64,000 bases of DNA from Labia minor (GCA_963082975.1 OY720350.1:20120910-20184909), one strand, 5' to 3'. Positions 13,305 to 25,599 are shown, numbered from the stretch's first letter. Made by a program: numbers and translations. Notes: generated by a model from the sequence alone, not told the origin.

Positions 13305-16300
13305 TTATGCTTCATCTTCTATTTCTTCATCATCTTTTTCGTTGCATTCTTTATACCAATCTTTATCTTTAACGACCAGAGGTTGGATAAACGCTTCAAA
13401 TTTTTCCAGAGGACAAAGTTCATCACAGTTTGGAATACGTATTACTTCACCTGGTTCCAATGGATCATTTTTAAATATGATCTAAAATAAAAAAATACAT
13501 AAATAGAAATGTCAAATAATAAATATGTATCCGAATGAACGAGTTTGCAAACATATTTAAAAATTATATACATAATTACATTACATTTTGGTAATTAAGG
13601 GAAGTTTGCATTATATAATTTTAGATAAATAAAAACACATGACTTTTAAAAATAGTAGGACTTAGTAGTATTTATTACACCTTAAGTAACTGTATTTTGC
13701 TAGTTTAACTTCAAATTAGATAAATGAAGTTGTTTTTGAAGCATTTCTCCAAATAAATTGTTATAAAACGGAGAATAGTTTTGTGTTTTATGAAGAGAGA
13801 AACGAACATGGTGATGTAGTGCATGATTTGTATACTGGAGTCAGAGCCGTCCTAAGATTTTCGGCGCCCGTGGGCTTCTAAAATTTTGCGCCCCATTTCA
13901 TAAGAAATTTTCTAATAAATTCACGTAAAATAAAGACACTTAACAATAAAATTTGAAACAGTGTCATTTGTGTTGAAAATGTTATATCTCAACATTTTCA
14001 AACTGCACAATTATCGCTGCTGTTAGGATTCTTATTAAAATTATTTATTCAATGCTTATAGGGATATAATGAATAAGAAAAATAGATATGTATTTTGAAT
14101 GTGCATGATTAAAATCTTTGAAGTGATGTCACTCCGGGTTGGAGGTTACTATAAAACTACTATTTAACAATAAGAAAAAATATATAAACCAATAAAATAT
14201 GCCGCCCCCAGAAGGATTGCGCCCTAGGGCTATAGCCCAATTAGCCCTGTGGCTAGGGCGGCCCTGACTGGAGTCAGCAAAAAATCACAGAATTATGAAA
14301 ATTCTGCAATTAAATTAACTTTTAAATAAAAAGAGAGAAATGTTTTTTTTTCGAAATAAAAATTAAAATTATTTAGTAAAGCATGATTTCTAAATACAAG
14401 TAATTTTCTTAAAATATGGTAAAAATACGAATGCCACCTGCAAACAATAAGCTGACCTAGTATACTTTCATAACTCGAGATTATAGATTGAATTTTTTGT
14501 TTTTTTTTTATTTTTTTATATGTCAGTGTTATAAGCAGTGGCGTACCGTGAGGTTCTTGCGCCTGAGGGCAACTGAGAAATTAGCGCCCCCTTTCTTATA
14601 TATATATATATTTAATTTAATTTGTTTTTAAAGAATATTAATGACGAATAACGAAATAGGTTTAACAGATTTTAATAAGCTTATAAATATTTATTGACTT
14701 ACACAAAGTTTAACTTTAAATATTAATTCTTCTTTTGTTCCAAATTGGCTTCCCTAATTTTGCGCCCCCTAAATTTGGCGCCCGGGGACATATGCCCCCC
14801 TGCACCCCCCCCCCAGTTACGCCACTGGTTATAAGTAAAATAATTCAGCGCTTCTCAACTTTTAAGTCCAATTTTCATAATTCATAATTTTCATCGCGAG
14901 TTTATTTTCATTTACTTTTTTAATTCATTTTTTTTTTAAATATTTTAATCGAGTAAATTTAAATTATTAGTCGAACAATAATAATAAAATTAATAAAATA
15001 TAATATAGATACAAAAATTATAGATACTTTTATATATTTTTTAGGTAATTGTTCAGTAATTGTGGAATTCTCGATGTGAACTTCAAATATTATTGAAGCT
15101 AGAAATTCAACTGTGTCTGGCAATTCTTGTTTTAAAGCCGAAAGCACACCAATAACTAAAACGTCGTGTGTTAAATAAAGATATATTTTTTGTTCACTAA
15201 TAATATTCTGTTGAATATCCCAAAAAAAAGGACCTGTAAAATAAATTATTTGATATTATAATTAGGATACAATATTTTTTAAAAGACCAAAATAGAAAAA
15301 TATTTATTAACATAGGTATAGAGAATTTATCAACTCACCTGTATCTAATCTGTTCCATTTTGGATTAACATAAAAAAATCTGAAACCATCTTCAAAATAT
15401 TCTTGTCCAATCAGGTTAAAAGTAAAAAACTAAAAAAATATTTTCTTTAAATAATAATATTTCTATAATAAGTTGACCTGTGGCCAGGTCCGAACCGACC
15501 AACGGTTTGAAGTAAATTAATTTCCAGCTACAGAAACAATTTCAAATAATTTTAATATATCTATTAATGTAATAAAAACAGACTAGCTGCTCCGAGCGCC
15601 TTCGGCGCTCTTCACACCTAGACGGGGGCTCCGCCCCCTGTACCCCCGAGTGATACATAGTATTTGGTTGAAAGTCTGTATGTAAAACGTTTTCATCTAT
15701 TTTGTTTCAATCAGTATAAGTAGATAAGACATGTATTTGTTTTCTTGTAAAATATATTTTTATTTAATCAGTAAATTAATTATATATTATTATTGTATAT
15801 GTTATATTTATCTAACTCTGTGTCTCTAGAGTTTTCGAAAGTTCTTAGCCGCAGCATCCACATTTCTCTAAGCGTCCCTATCCTGAGCTACAACCAAATC
15901 CTACCCTGTCCCATCTCTCCCATGTCCCTTCCTTCATTGTCCACCCACCTTGGTCCAAGGTCTTCCACCGGATGTTTCCCAATCGGTTTCTCCCAATTTC
16001 TAGTTTCTCCAATTCCAACCACGTCCCCTTCCCATCCCAGCCTTCTCGATTTTATAACCTTAACTATATCTGGACATTATTTCTCGTTATGCCATCTCCG
16101 CCATCCCCCTATGACCTCATCTTCTTTTGGCCTATAAATGCTGCGAACAATATTAATCTCACAAATACTCCAAATCTACTCTCGTCTCCCAGAGTCATCG
16201 ATATGGTGACCAAACGTCCCGTCTTTAGGTGCTCTGCCCCAAAAATGTCTTCAGGACACCCTACTGTCCCGTTTTTTCAATATTTAGAACATTTCGTAAT

Positions 16301-19300
16301 TTTTTTTTCAAAATTTTTTCAATTTAGTTCTAAAAAAAAGGTATACCGTTTGCCCCTTTACTGCATAATAACAGGCGTTACTCAATTACAACGTCGATTT
16401 AAATGCTTCTCGAATATTATTATCCTTCGTGATTGTCGTTACCTGTTGATTGGTGCAGTGTTGCCATTTCATGTAAGAGAAGGGAAATTCAAAAAGTCAC
16501 GGACTTATTGACCTGCCCTTCTACAATCTATATATATGATTCTTAAAAATAATTTAATAATAGGAATAATATTTTTAAAATTTTTGTGAATAGTGTAAAT
16601 TGATAAATTCTTATCAAGAGCTTTAGGCATATCAAAAAATAATTTTTTAATCTTTGAAACAAGAAATTAATTGATAATCTATTTGCTTTATACAAAAAGA
16701 CGTATCTCACGTCTAATGCCTAATATCGGCGGACCAAAAGAGAAGAAAAGAAAACTCTACGCAAATGTTATCCAATCAAAGATGCTTTATGAATCTTCAG
16801 TTTGGGTTGAGACCATATATAAAAAGACAGATATGCAAAAGCTGTGGTCTGTACAGAGGTTGGCTCCAATGAAAATCACTTCTGCGTACCGTACTATTTC
16901 GGGAAGTGCTGCAATAGTAATGGCTGGACTGCCTCCCATAGACCTTTTAGCTATAGAAAGAGAAGAAATATTTAAAAAATTAAGAGAAGCAAGAGTAAAT
17001 GAGAAAACAGCAAGGCTTCAAATTAAGCAAAACGCAAGACTAAGACTCCTGTCCAGGTGGCAAGAGAGGTGGGATGAAGATACGACAGGACGTTGGTCCC
17101 ACAGACTAATTCCCAACATTAAAACGTGGTTAAATAGAAAACGCGGGGAGATAAATTATTATCTCACACAAACACTGTCGGGTCATGGTTGCTTCAAAAG
17201 CTACCTGTATAAATTTTTTAGGACAGAAACGGCAACTTGTCCGAATTGCAACTACATAGAAGACAACGCAGAACATTCATTGTTTATCTGTGAAAGATGG
17301 AAATCGAAGAGGGAAGATATAAAAAATCGTATAGGTATTGAGATCTCCATAGAAAATTTAATAGACCAGATGATAACAAGTAAAGAGAAATGGGGTTTTA
17401 TTAACAATTTAATAAAATAAGCTGGAGTGTCTCCACTCGACTATCTCGCAATTTGAATTGGATTAAATAACATAATATATTATATTTAAATTAAATTTAA
17501 TTAATTATAAATTATAAATAATAAATATTAAACCAGCATATGTTTGGTTTTTTATTGATGGCACCATGGCACGTGTTGGCGCGTGAGATTTGCAGTGTTA
17601 AAAAATTAATTCTGGTACTTTCAGCAATTCAATCAAGCTGAAATTCTATATATAGCAGTTTTATACAATTATTAATCATGTGAAAAATTATCAATCATAT
17701 ATCTTTATTTTTACGGTCACTTTAGAGGAAAAAAAATCAAAACGTTGTAGGTAATGACCATCTTCCGGTTGAGCTACATTTCTCAAAAGTTGATAGAAAA
17801 CTATGAATTTTGAATAATGCTCATGCACCAAATTGCATCATTCTAGCTCAAACCGTTTTTGCGTAATCTTGCCTACATACATACACACACACATACACAC
17901 ACACACAGACATTTTTCTCAACCTTAGTGAAAATGATTCAGGAACCTTCAAAACGTATAAAAACATCAAAATCTCAACATCGAAAATTTTCTCTCTCTGG
18001 CGAGATAGTAAAAAATAATTAAATCAAAAGAAAAACAGTTGAAGACGAAAAAATAATCCTTATATTTACGATATACGCTATGCCGAAAGGCGATTCCTAT
18101 CGTGAAAACAGGATTGGAAAATAAAATAGAAGGAGTAGGTGTTTTAGCCGGTAGATCGTTTAGCACGGAGCCCGACACCTTGTGCGTAAAGCATTTCACC
18201 TACTATAAAAAACAAAAAAATAATAAGGAAAGTAGAATAGAAAAACTTTTTAATAATCTGCCCAGCGAATTTATTATTATTCCCGGATACACCTGCAATA
18301 TTCTTTAAACAATATTTTTAAGAATAATTAAGAATAAGAATTTTAAATTGCTAAGCGGAAGTTCGATGAACCATGTACTACTAATTAATTATCTAAACAA
18401 AAATTAAAAACTTAAAAAATAATACTAGTTTAAATCTTAATAAGAATTTTTTTATATATTACAGATACTCGGTGAATTTTAAAATTGTATGACAACCGAA
18501 ATGCGCAAAAAGCAAATATCATTCAAAAAAATTGGAAACTTTAATTTAAAAAAAAACTATTCTCATTAAGATTTAAACCAGTATTTTTTTAAGTTTTTAA
18601 TCTTTCTATATTTATTTTATGTTTGATAATTTATAAAAATAATCAACTAAGTCTGGGAATGGAATTTCTATCTTGTTGGGTTCTATGAAAACGAAAAACA
18701 TCCAGCCTACATGATGAAAATTGGGGAATTAATTTAAATAAAATAGCGGTCCCGAATTGAGATAATCAATAAAAAGGCTGGGAGGATATGTTGTACTGAT
18801 CATACAATACCTCTACGATGGTTAGGTAACAACCCGACTTGCAATGTGCCTTACAACACCGCCCACATGGCGTTTTAATTTTTCTGTCAGAGGGAGAATT
18901 GAATTCATTGAGTAGAAAAATGAAGATAAAAATTGTACGAGTGTGGACATACAATAGAGATAGAGATATAGACAATACACACAGACATTATAGAATGTAG
19001 TTTAATGCTAGTATAATATTTATTAATTAAAAATTCATAAATATAAATATTAACAATACCAGTTTTATTATAGATCCAAATTCATATAGAGTATCCACTG
19101 TAGAATTAATTGTATTTTCAAATTTTTCTATAGATTCTGGATGTATTTTTCTTAAGTCCTTAATATTTTGTAGAATCATATTATTCATTTTCTTACAATA
19201 AATATCTCTTTGAGCATATAACATCTAAAAATATTTATTATTAATATAATATTTTTTTTTAAATATTTTAATAAAGAAAAATTAAATTATTAGCCGAACA

Positions 19301-21574
19301 AGAATTACAGGGTCTAAATGAATGGGAACAGTATGCACTGGAATGGGTTTCCAATGAAGGTTTTCTGTCTTGGTCCAAATATCCGTTGAATCGATCGGAT
19401 AATAAAGGCCGGCAAGCATCGCTAGACCAGTCACAATACATCGATCAACATCACTTGAACGGACATATATCTCTTGGGCGTTATATTTTCTATTCAATAA
19501 ATCAGGATAGTGGTTTCGTAGCCATTTTCCTAACGTGAACGACTCATATATTCCCTCCTGAAATGTATATTATATTATTTAATTGCATTAAAAGATAAAT
19601 TATTTAATAAGTAATATTGATATTTCAAAAAAAATTATCTATCAATATTTTATATAAAATTATTATAATTCTATTAATTAAATAAAATATTTTTTATAAA
19701 TTTGAATTTTTGTAATGATATACGAATATAGGAATTTTTAATTTATATTATTAGCTAGTTAAAAGAGCTATATGAACATATACATATATAAAAAAAATTA
19801 ATAAATGTTTCGTTATGAGTATTCATAACATAAAAACTTAAAAAGCTTAAAATGTATTTTTAAGTAAATTTTATTATGTTGTAACTTTGATGTTGTCAAG
19901 TGAAATTCCAGATAATCTCTCTCTCTGTTTATATATATATAAATTTATAAAATCTAATTTACCTAACCTTAACACACAACAATTGCGTCTCATTATTGTA
20001 ATACAAACTTAGAAATATATATATTAAGTTAATATAATTAATATTATTTATTTATTAATAGCAATTAATAATATTAATTATTTATAAATAGTTCACATAA
20101 TAATAATAAATTGTGATACCAACTTAGGAATATTAAAATAATATAATTATTATTTTACATATATATATATATAATTTGTAAAATATTTTATAGTATTCAA
20201 AAATAGTTGATTGATAAATTTTGAAAATTTTAAATTTTTTTAATTTTAACTTTTCTTTAAGTATTCTACTTTTTTAATATTATAATCAGGGCTTCGAACC
20301 GTTATTTTTTTCGTTTCGGTTTTCGTTCCGGTTCAATAAAAAAAAAAAATATCAGTTCGGTTCCGGTTTTCGTTCCGGCAAAAATAACGGTTTTTTTCGG
20401 TTTTCGGTTTTCGGTTCAGCTCCGATTAATTAATTTTAAAGACCTTTTATTTGTATTAGAAATTTAGGTCGGGGTATGCCGAGTCTGCCATAAATATATA
20501 AAAATATTTCTTGCTACCACCCTAAATCATACTACATGAATTGATACAATATAATATAAATAATAATAATTAATTAAAGGTATAATAATTAGAAGTATAT
20601 AATATAAGATGTTAATATAATTTATTAAACGAAACAAATAAGTATGAATATTTTTTTACATCCTTCTACTTTCAAACACTCAACAAACGAAACAAATTCG
20701 TATATTTAATGTTAAAGTATACAGGATTCTTGGATATATTTACTTATAATTATAACTAGAATTATAAAAGATGAAAATTATACCTCTAATTATTAAAATA
20801 TCTTCTAATATATTTTCATTTAAACTATTTCTATTGTCTCGTAAAATAAACTTTAAACCAGAGAAAGCTCTTTCAACACTAACTTGTGTTGCAGTATCTC
20901 CTAAAACCACCATTGCAATTTTGTTAAAATGAGGATATGTATTTTATTTTCCTCCCAAAATTCTAAAATAAGTTTTTTACTGTCTAATCTTCGTACTTGG
21001 TCAAAGGTATTCAATATTTGTTTAAATTTATTTAATAATTTTATTTATATTTATGAATCATTTTCTTTATATCAATACATAACCCTGTAACAAATGGAAT
21101 AAATAATTTAAAAAATTAATACTATCATTAAATCAAAATATCAGTATTAACCAAACGATGAAAACATTAAATTCTGTATTGCGACTACGAGACGCTGCCA
21201 ACACAACCGAAGGGAGAGTATGACTAGGACACTAATTTTTGAAACAAAGTTTTTAGCGACACCATGCAGTGCGAGGCATAACTAATTGAAAAAAATTCGG
21301 GCTTGGGTGTTGCCAAAACACCTCTTGTGGCAACTCTGGATTGAACACGTACTGAACCGAAATAAACCGATATTATTTTTTTCGGTTCAGCTCCGGTTTT
21401 CGTTCCGACAAAAATACCGGTTTTTTCGGTTTTCGGTTTTCGGTTCAGTTCCGGTTCGAAGCCCTGATTATAATCTTTACTTAATATTTTTTTATTTTTT
21501 ATAATAATCTTTTATAATTTTTTTCAAATCTTAATTATAAAATGTAAAACTACAGTATGATTTTTATTATTTCC

Positions 21575-21621
<47 letters not shown>

Positions 21622-24600
21622 TGAAAACAGACATATAATATTCAATTAAATATAGATATTTAGTTACATTTGTTAAATCGATATAATCAGATGTATGAAT
21701 TGTCTCTATTGTGATCAATGGCCGAGCACCATGTCTTGCTAGCTGAAACAATCCTTTTTTTCAATGACATTTTATGACAATTATTATTTAATATTAATTA
21801 AAATTAACCTTACTGATAACTATACAATTATTTTCCATGAAAAGAAAAAAAAACAATTGAATAACGATAGTTTAATAAGATGATGAATTATCAATTTTAT
21901 TTTATTTAATAAATAAGTTGACCTGTGGCCAGGTCCGAACCGACCGACGGTTTGAAGTAAATTAATTAGCAGCTACAGAAACAATTTCAAATAATTTTAA
22001 TATATCTATTAATGTAATAAAAAACAGATATGGATACATAAATAATAAATATAAACATTTTTAATTTTATTTTATTTATAATATATATGCAAGACCGGGC
22101 TGTGACGTCATGAATGGCTGGATGACGTCATATAATTTTAAATCAAGAAAAAACTAATAAATATGATTTTTCTCGAGGATAAAACCAATACAAAGTGCAT
22201 GATTCGTGGTGATATGTAAAAAATCTCATGTAAAATTTGGTGAGAAAATAACCCTTCCCTTCCTATCGTTGATCGGTAATACTACCACTTCTGGTTTCTG
22301 AATTTGCACCAAAAGTTGATCAATTCATCCCACTGATGCATTAAGTAACTATACCAAATTCCATCAAAATCCGTTGGGCCGTTCAGGCTGTACACATCTA
22401 TACGGACGGACAGACGGACAGACATCATGCTAAAAATACTTTTTTCTGATGTCTGTCCGTCTGTCCGTCCGTATAGATGTGTACAGCCTGAACGGCTCAA
22501 CCGATTTTGATGAAATTTGGTATATTTACTTAATGCATCAGTGGGATGAATTGATCAACTTTTGGTGCAAATCCGGAAACCGGAAGTGGTAGTATTAGCG
22601 ATCGACGATAGGAAGGGAAGGGTTATTTTCACACCAAATTTCACATGAGGAGATTTTTTTATATATCACCACGAATCATGCACTTTGTATTGGTTTTATC
22701 CTCGGGAAAATCATATTTATTAGTTTTTTCTTGATTTAAAATTATATGACGTCATCCAGCCATTCATGACGTCACAGCCTGGTCTTACATATAAATATAT
22801 ACATATATTAAAAATAAAATAAAATTAAAAATATTTATGTTATATGCCTATATGTTTTTTATTACATTAATAGATATATTAAAATTATTTGAAATTGTTT
22901 CTGTAGCTGGAAATTAATTTACTTCAAACCGTCGGTCGGTTCGGACCTGGCCACAGGTCAACTTATTTCTGTTAAGAAAATGCATGATTCGTGGAGATAT
23001 GTAAAAATCTCCACACATGAAATTTGGTGTGAAAACAATACCTCCCTTACTATCGTCGGTCGGTAAAAAAAGGTAATTTATTAAAGCTTAATTTATTTCT
23101 ATAGATTTTAATTATTTTTTTTTATCTAACCGTGACGTCAGTATCTATAATTAATAATTATTTTTTTGGGTTTACAACTATTTATAATTATATTCTTGAA
23201 TTAGTACATATTAATAATGTACCTATGTCAATGAAAATCAAATTTTATAAGTAGGTTGAGGAGAACAAATCATTCTTTTAAAACAGAAGATTCCTACTTT
23301 ATTTAAATAATATATAAATTAATGTTTTTTATTTTTTAATACTACAATAGCTGATCAGAGCGCCTTCGGCGCTCTTCACACCTAGACGGGGACCTCGCCC
23401 CCTGTACCCCCGAAGTAATACATAGTATTTCGTTGGAAGACTGTATGTAAAAGGTTTTCATCCATTTTGTTTCAATCAGTATATTACATTATATTATCAT
23501 TAAGATATTTTAATTTAATCAGTAAATTAATTATATATATATATTACTATTGTATTTTTATATCTATCTATCTCTGTGCCTATACTGATCTCGAAAGCAA
23601 ACTAATTAACAATGAAATATTTAACATTTTAAAATTCAACAAAAAAGAAAAATATTTAAGTATAGTTTATAAATTTATGAAAAATTGATACAAAAGATAT
23701 GTAAAATATAATATTATTATTTATTATTGTATTATCTTTTATAAACAAAAATATTTCATGTCATTTATTTTATTTATTTTTCTTAAAGTTATTATTTTTT
23801 AAAAAAATTATTTTTTTTGTTAATTTCATATAAGATATACCTCCCTTGCTGTCGGTCGGTAAAAAATATTAAAAACAAAGTGACAATATTAGCACTGATC
23901 TGGAGAATCTAGATTCGAGTGAGTTATTCCCGGCATTTTGATTTTAATTAATTAATTTTAATTTTTTTCCGGATTGTATCAGAACAATTAAATATTTACA
24001 ACCATACTTATATGAAGACTTATCATATGACGTTAAAAAATAAACTTGGAAAAAGAAAATAACATGTCTATCTAAAAAAAAATAATTATTAATTTTTGTT
24101 TTAATTTGGATAAATAAATTTCATATCTATACTCCTATTTATTTTTTTTAACTTTACTCAACCTATGGTTTATTTTAATTGTTTTTTTTATGTTTTTTCT
24201 ATAATTCAATTATTACCGACCGACGATAGTAAGGGAGGTATTGTTTTCACACCAAATTTCACATGTGGAGATTTTTACATATCTCCACGAATCATGCATT
24301 TTCTAAACAGAAAAAAGTATTTTTAGCATGATGTCTGTCCGTCTGTCCGTCCGTCCGTCTGTCCGTCCGTATAGATGTGTACAGCCTGAACGGCTCAACC
24401 GATTTTGATGAAATTTGGTATATTTACTTAATGCATCAGTGGGATGAATTGATCAACTTTTGGTGCAATTCGGGAAACCGGAAGTGGTAGTATTAGCGAT
24501 AGACGATAGGAAGGAAAGGGTTATTTTCACACCAAAGGAGATTTTTTTATATATCACCACGAATCATGCATTTTGTATTGGTTTTATCCTCGAAAAAAAT

Positions 24601-25303
24601 CATATTTATTAGTTTTTTCTTGATTTAAAATTATATGACGTCATCCAGCCATGCATGACGTCACAGCGTGGTCTTGCATATATATTATAAATAAAATAAA
24701 ATTAAAAATGTTTATATTTATTATTTATGTATCCATATCTGTTTTTTATTACATTAATAGATATATGAAAAGTATTTGAAATTGTTTCTGTAGCTGGAAA
24801 TTAATTTATTTCAAACCGTCGGTCGGTTCGGACCTGGCCACAGGTCAACTTATTTTTAAATTGATAACAGGTTCTAATTTGAATAATAATTTATTTACAA
24901 AGTTTTATATCATATTATTCTACCTGAAAGGGTGGTTTTACCATGATTGGGTAGACAGGTTAAATGCCAGAGTTTAATTCCTTATTATTATTATTAATAT
25001 TGTCATAATTTTGTGTAATTATAATTCTTTATTTTCATTTAATTTTCACAATTTCTCAAATATATACGATTTTTATAACAAATTTCTTCAAATTATGAAA
25101 TTATAAAAAGTCCGTTAACTTACTATCATTTACAAAGATTTCATATTAAAAAATTTAATTTTATATATCGATTTATTCAAATAATATTTTAAAAAAAAAT
25201 TGCTCACCATAAATATTTTATCAATTCTAGTATTGTTTTGGCCATTAGTAAATGTAGTAAAGTAAATACAGAAATAGACAAAAAATTGAAGTGTACTCAT
25301 CAT
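13305..25303 (-). CDS. Histidine acid phosphatase, venom/lysosomal-type, copy B (7 exons)
   Basis: Tandem paralogue of the gene at 106-9049 with the same seven-exon structure. Exons in coding order: 25208-25303, 21668-21742, 19309-19557, 19060-19224, 15339-15429, 15028-15233, 13305-13481; about 352 aa. It has a signal peptide (MMSTLQFFVYFCIYFTTF) and the catalytic loop as LARHGARPL (Gly kept, the final Pro replaced by Leu). It also has LTNEGIYESFTLGKWLR, RSSDVDRC, VHTVP, LTHDV with the catalytic His-Asp, and CDELCPLEKF. Exons 2, 3 and 4 are exactly the same length as in copy A. Exon 5 is seven codons shorter and exon 6 one shorter. The last exon adds an acidic tail (KDDEEIEDEA) absent from copy A. 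Introns are larger because of an R1 LINE, hAT elements and HINE copies. All joins keep the frame and no internal stop was found, so the gene looks intact. Confidence 0.88.
13842..14266. mobile_element. hAT-type MITE with perfect 8-bp target duplication
   Basis: Bounded by ACTGGAGT on both sides. Ends are CAGAGCCGTCCTA and the complement of CAGGGCCGCCCTA. GCGCCC-rich termini and an AT-rich core, no coding sequence. It lies in the last intron of phosphatase copy B. Confidence 0.85.
14536..14827. mobile_element. hAT-type MITE with perfect 8-bp target duplication
   Basis: Bounded by GTTATAAG on both sides. Ends are CAGTGGCGTACC and GTTACGCCACTG. Length 292 bp, non-coding. It lies in the last intron of phosphatase copy B, close to the 3' side of exon 6. 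Confidence 0.85.
15467..15582 (-). mobile_element. HINE copy c, cut by a Helitron-like terminus
   Basis: Starts with the hairpin end and runs into the family body as far as AAAAACAGA. The next base expected in other copies is T, but the sequence switches to the CTAG-ended element at 15583. Confidence 0.65.
15583..15835 (-). mobile_element. Helitron-like 3' end
   Basis: On the minus strand the element ends with hairpin GAGCGCCGAAGGCGCTC, seven bases, then CTAG followed by a host T. The site in the HINE copy is A|T, as for Helitrons. A second GC-rich hairpin (GGGGGC..GCCCCC) lies inside. The other end was not located. Related copies are at 23347-23600 and 11575-11760. Confidence 0.55.
15835..16135 (-). 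pseudogene. Degenerate LINE 3' end (RTE-like tail)
   Basis: Minus-strand frames show fragments equivalent to KPIGKHPVGRP and AQDRDA..RNVDAAA, as in the better copy at 45151-45412, but broken by stops and frameshifts. The plus-strand ORFs here are antisense shadows. Confidence 0.55.
16671..17420 (+). CDS. C-terminal part of an R1-clade LINE reverse transcriptase ORF (5'-truncated)
   Basis: An open frame of about 249 codons. It matches the C-terminal end of R1-type non-LTR retrotransposon ORF2: YESSVWVE, VQRLAPMKITSAYRTISGSA, LPPIDLLAIER, TGRWSHRLIPNI, LSGHGCFKSYLYKF, then a cysteine motif CPNCNYIEDNAEHSLFICERW. The polymerase and endonuclease domains are missing, so it is a dead fragment, but the remaining frame is intact, suggesting recent insertion. 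The stop is followed one base later by a family B element. It lies inside an intron of phosphatase copy B, in opposite orientation. Confidence 0.8.
   Translation: MIIYLLYTKRRISRLMPNIGGPKEKKRKLYANVIQSKMLYESSVWVETIYKKTDMQKLWSVQRLAPMKITSAYRTISGSAAIVMAGLPPIDLLAIEREEIFKKLREARVNEKTARLQIKQNARLRLLSRWQERWDEDTTGRWSHRLIPNIKTWLNRKRGEINYYLTQTLSGHGCFKSYLYKFFRTETATCPNCNYIEDNAEHSLFICERWKSKREDIKNRIGIEISIENLIDQMITSKEKWGFINNLIK
17422..18010 (+). mobile_element. Non-autonomous family B element, copy 2
   Basis: Begins CTGGAGTGTCTCCACTCG and ends CTCTGGCGAGATAGTA; opposite orientation to the copy at 10867-11464, with a (CA)n tract near 17880-17910. It abuts the R1 LINE stop codon. Confidence 0.6.
18102..18308 (+). 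other. Unrecognised open frame of 68 codons
   Basis: Contains ENKIEGVGVLAGRSFSTEPD and NNLPSEFIIIPGYTCN. Base composition is less AT-rich than the surroundings. No family recognised; an overlapping minus-strand frame also exists. It may be a transposon fragment. Confidence 0.25.
18650..18860 (+). mobile_element. tRNA-derived SINE family 1, partial copy
   Basis: Contains TTGTACTGATCAT and the same body order as the copies at 25600 and 33284. The promoter boxes are not clear here. Confidence 0.5.
20287..21466 (-). mobile_element. hAT element with transposase remnant and perfect 8-bp target duplication
   Basis: Flanked by ATTATAAT on both sides, with 15-bp perfect ends CAGGGCTTCGAACCG. At about 20785-20935 the minus strand encodes GDTATQVSVERAFSGLKFIL followed by RDNRNSLNENILEDIL, the signature of the hAT C-terminal dimerisation domain. 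The catalytic core is deleted, so it is non-autonomous. Subterminal GGTTTTCGGTTCGG-type repeats are abundant. It lies in an intron of phosphatase copy B. Confidence 0.85.
21579..21618. repeat. (TA)n microsatellite
   Basis: About 20 uninterrupted TA units. It lies just downstream of exon 2 of phosphatase copy B. Confidence 0.9.
21912..23066 (-). mobile_element. HINE copy d with an inverted HINE inserted in it
   Basis: The outer copy runs from the hairpin end to about 22447 and resumes at about 22968. Between is an opposite-orientation copy ending with its own hairpin (complement of GACCTGTGGCCAGGTC, near 22950). The result is a large inverted repeat of about 500-bp arms. Confidence 0.65.
23347..23600 (-). 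mobile_element. Helitron-like element end, copy 2
   Basis: Carries the hairpin GAGCGCCTTCGGCGCTC and the shared body CCCCTGTACCCCCGAAGTAA. The terminus reads CTAT where copy 1 has CTAG. Confidence 0.5.
24213..24853 (+). mobile_element. HINE copy e
   Basis: Full-length: TTACCGACCGACGATAGTAA start, GTCC/GTCT microsatellite at about 24333-24370, TGACGTCA motifs, and terminal hairpin with AACTTATT. It lies about 350 bp downstream of exon 1 of phosphatase copy B. Confidence 0.7.
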
Positions 25304-25599
25304 CGTTCTAATAAAGACTAACTTCATTTAATTTTTAATTATCCATTAATGACTTTTAACTTCATTGTTATCATTTTTAATGAAATTTCTGAATTTATGT
25401 ATAGTATACCTATTAACTTTACTTTATCTAATTAATGGGGAAAAAACAATTATTTCTTAATATGACTTTACTATATAATATTTCTATTTATAATTTTATA
25501 AAATCGGCTAAAATAAATATAAATATAACAATTAAGTAAATATAATAATGATGTTTTTTCAATTTTTTTGAATAAATTTTATCTTTTACATAGGGATAA

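Noticed and set aside
15793-16511. Two overlapping plus-strand ORFs of 114 and 179 codons
   Set aside because: They are antisense to a degenerate LINE tail on the minus strand and continue into unrelated repeat DNA.
21524-21751. A 75-codon ORF running through the TA microsatellite
   Set aside because: Only its first part is coding: it is exon 2 of phosphatase copy B read through the splice donor into the intron.
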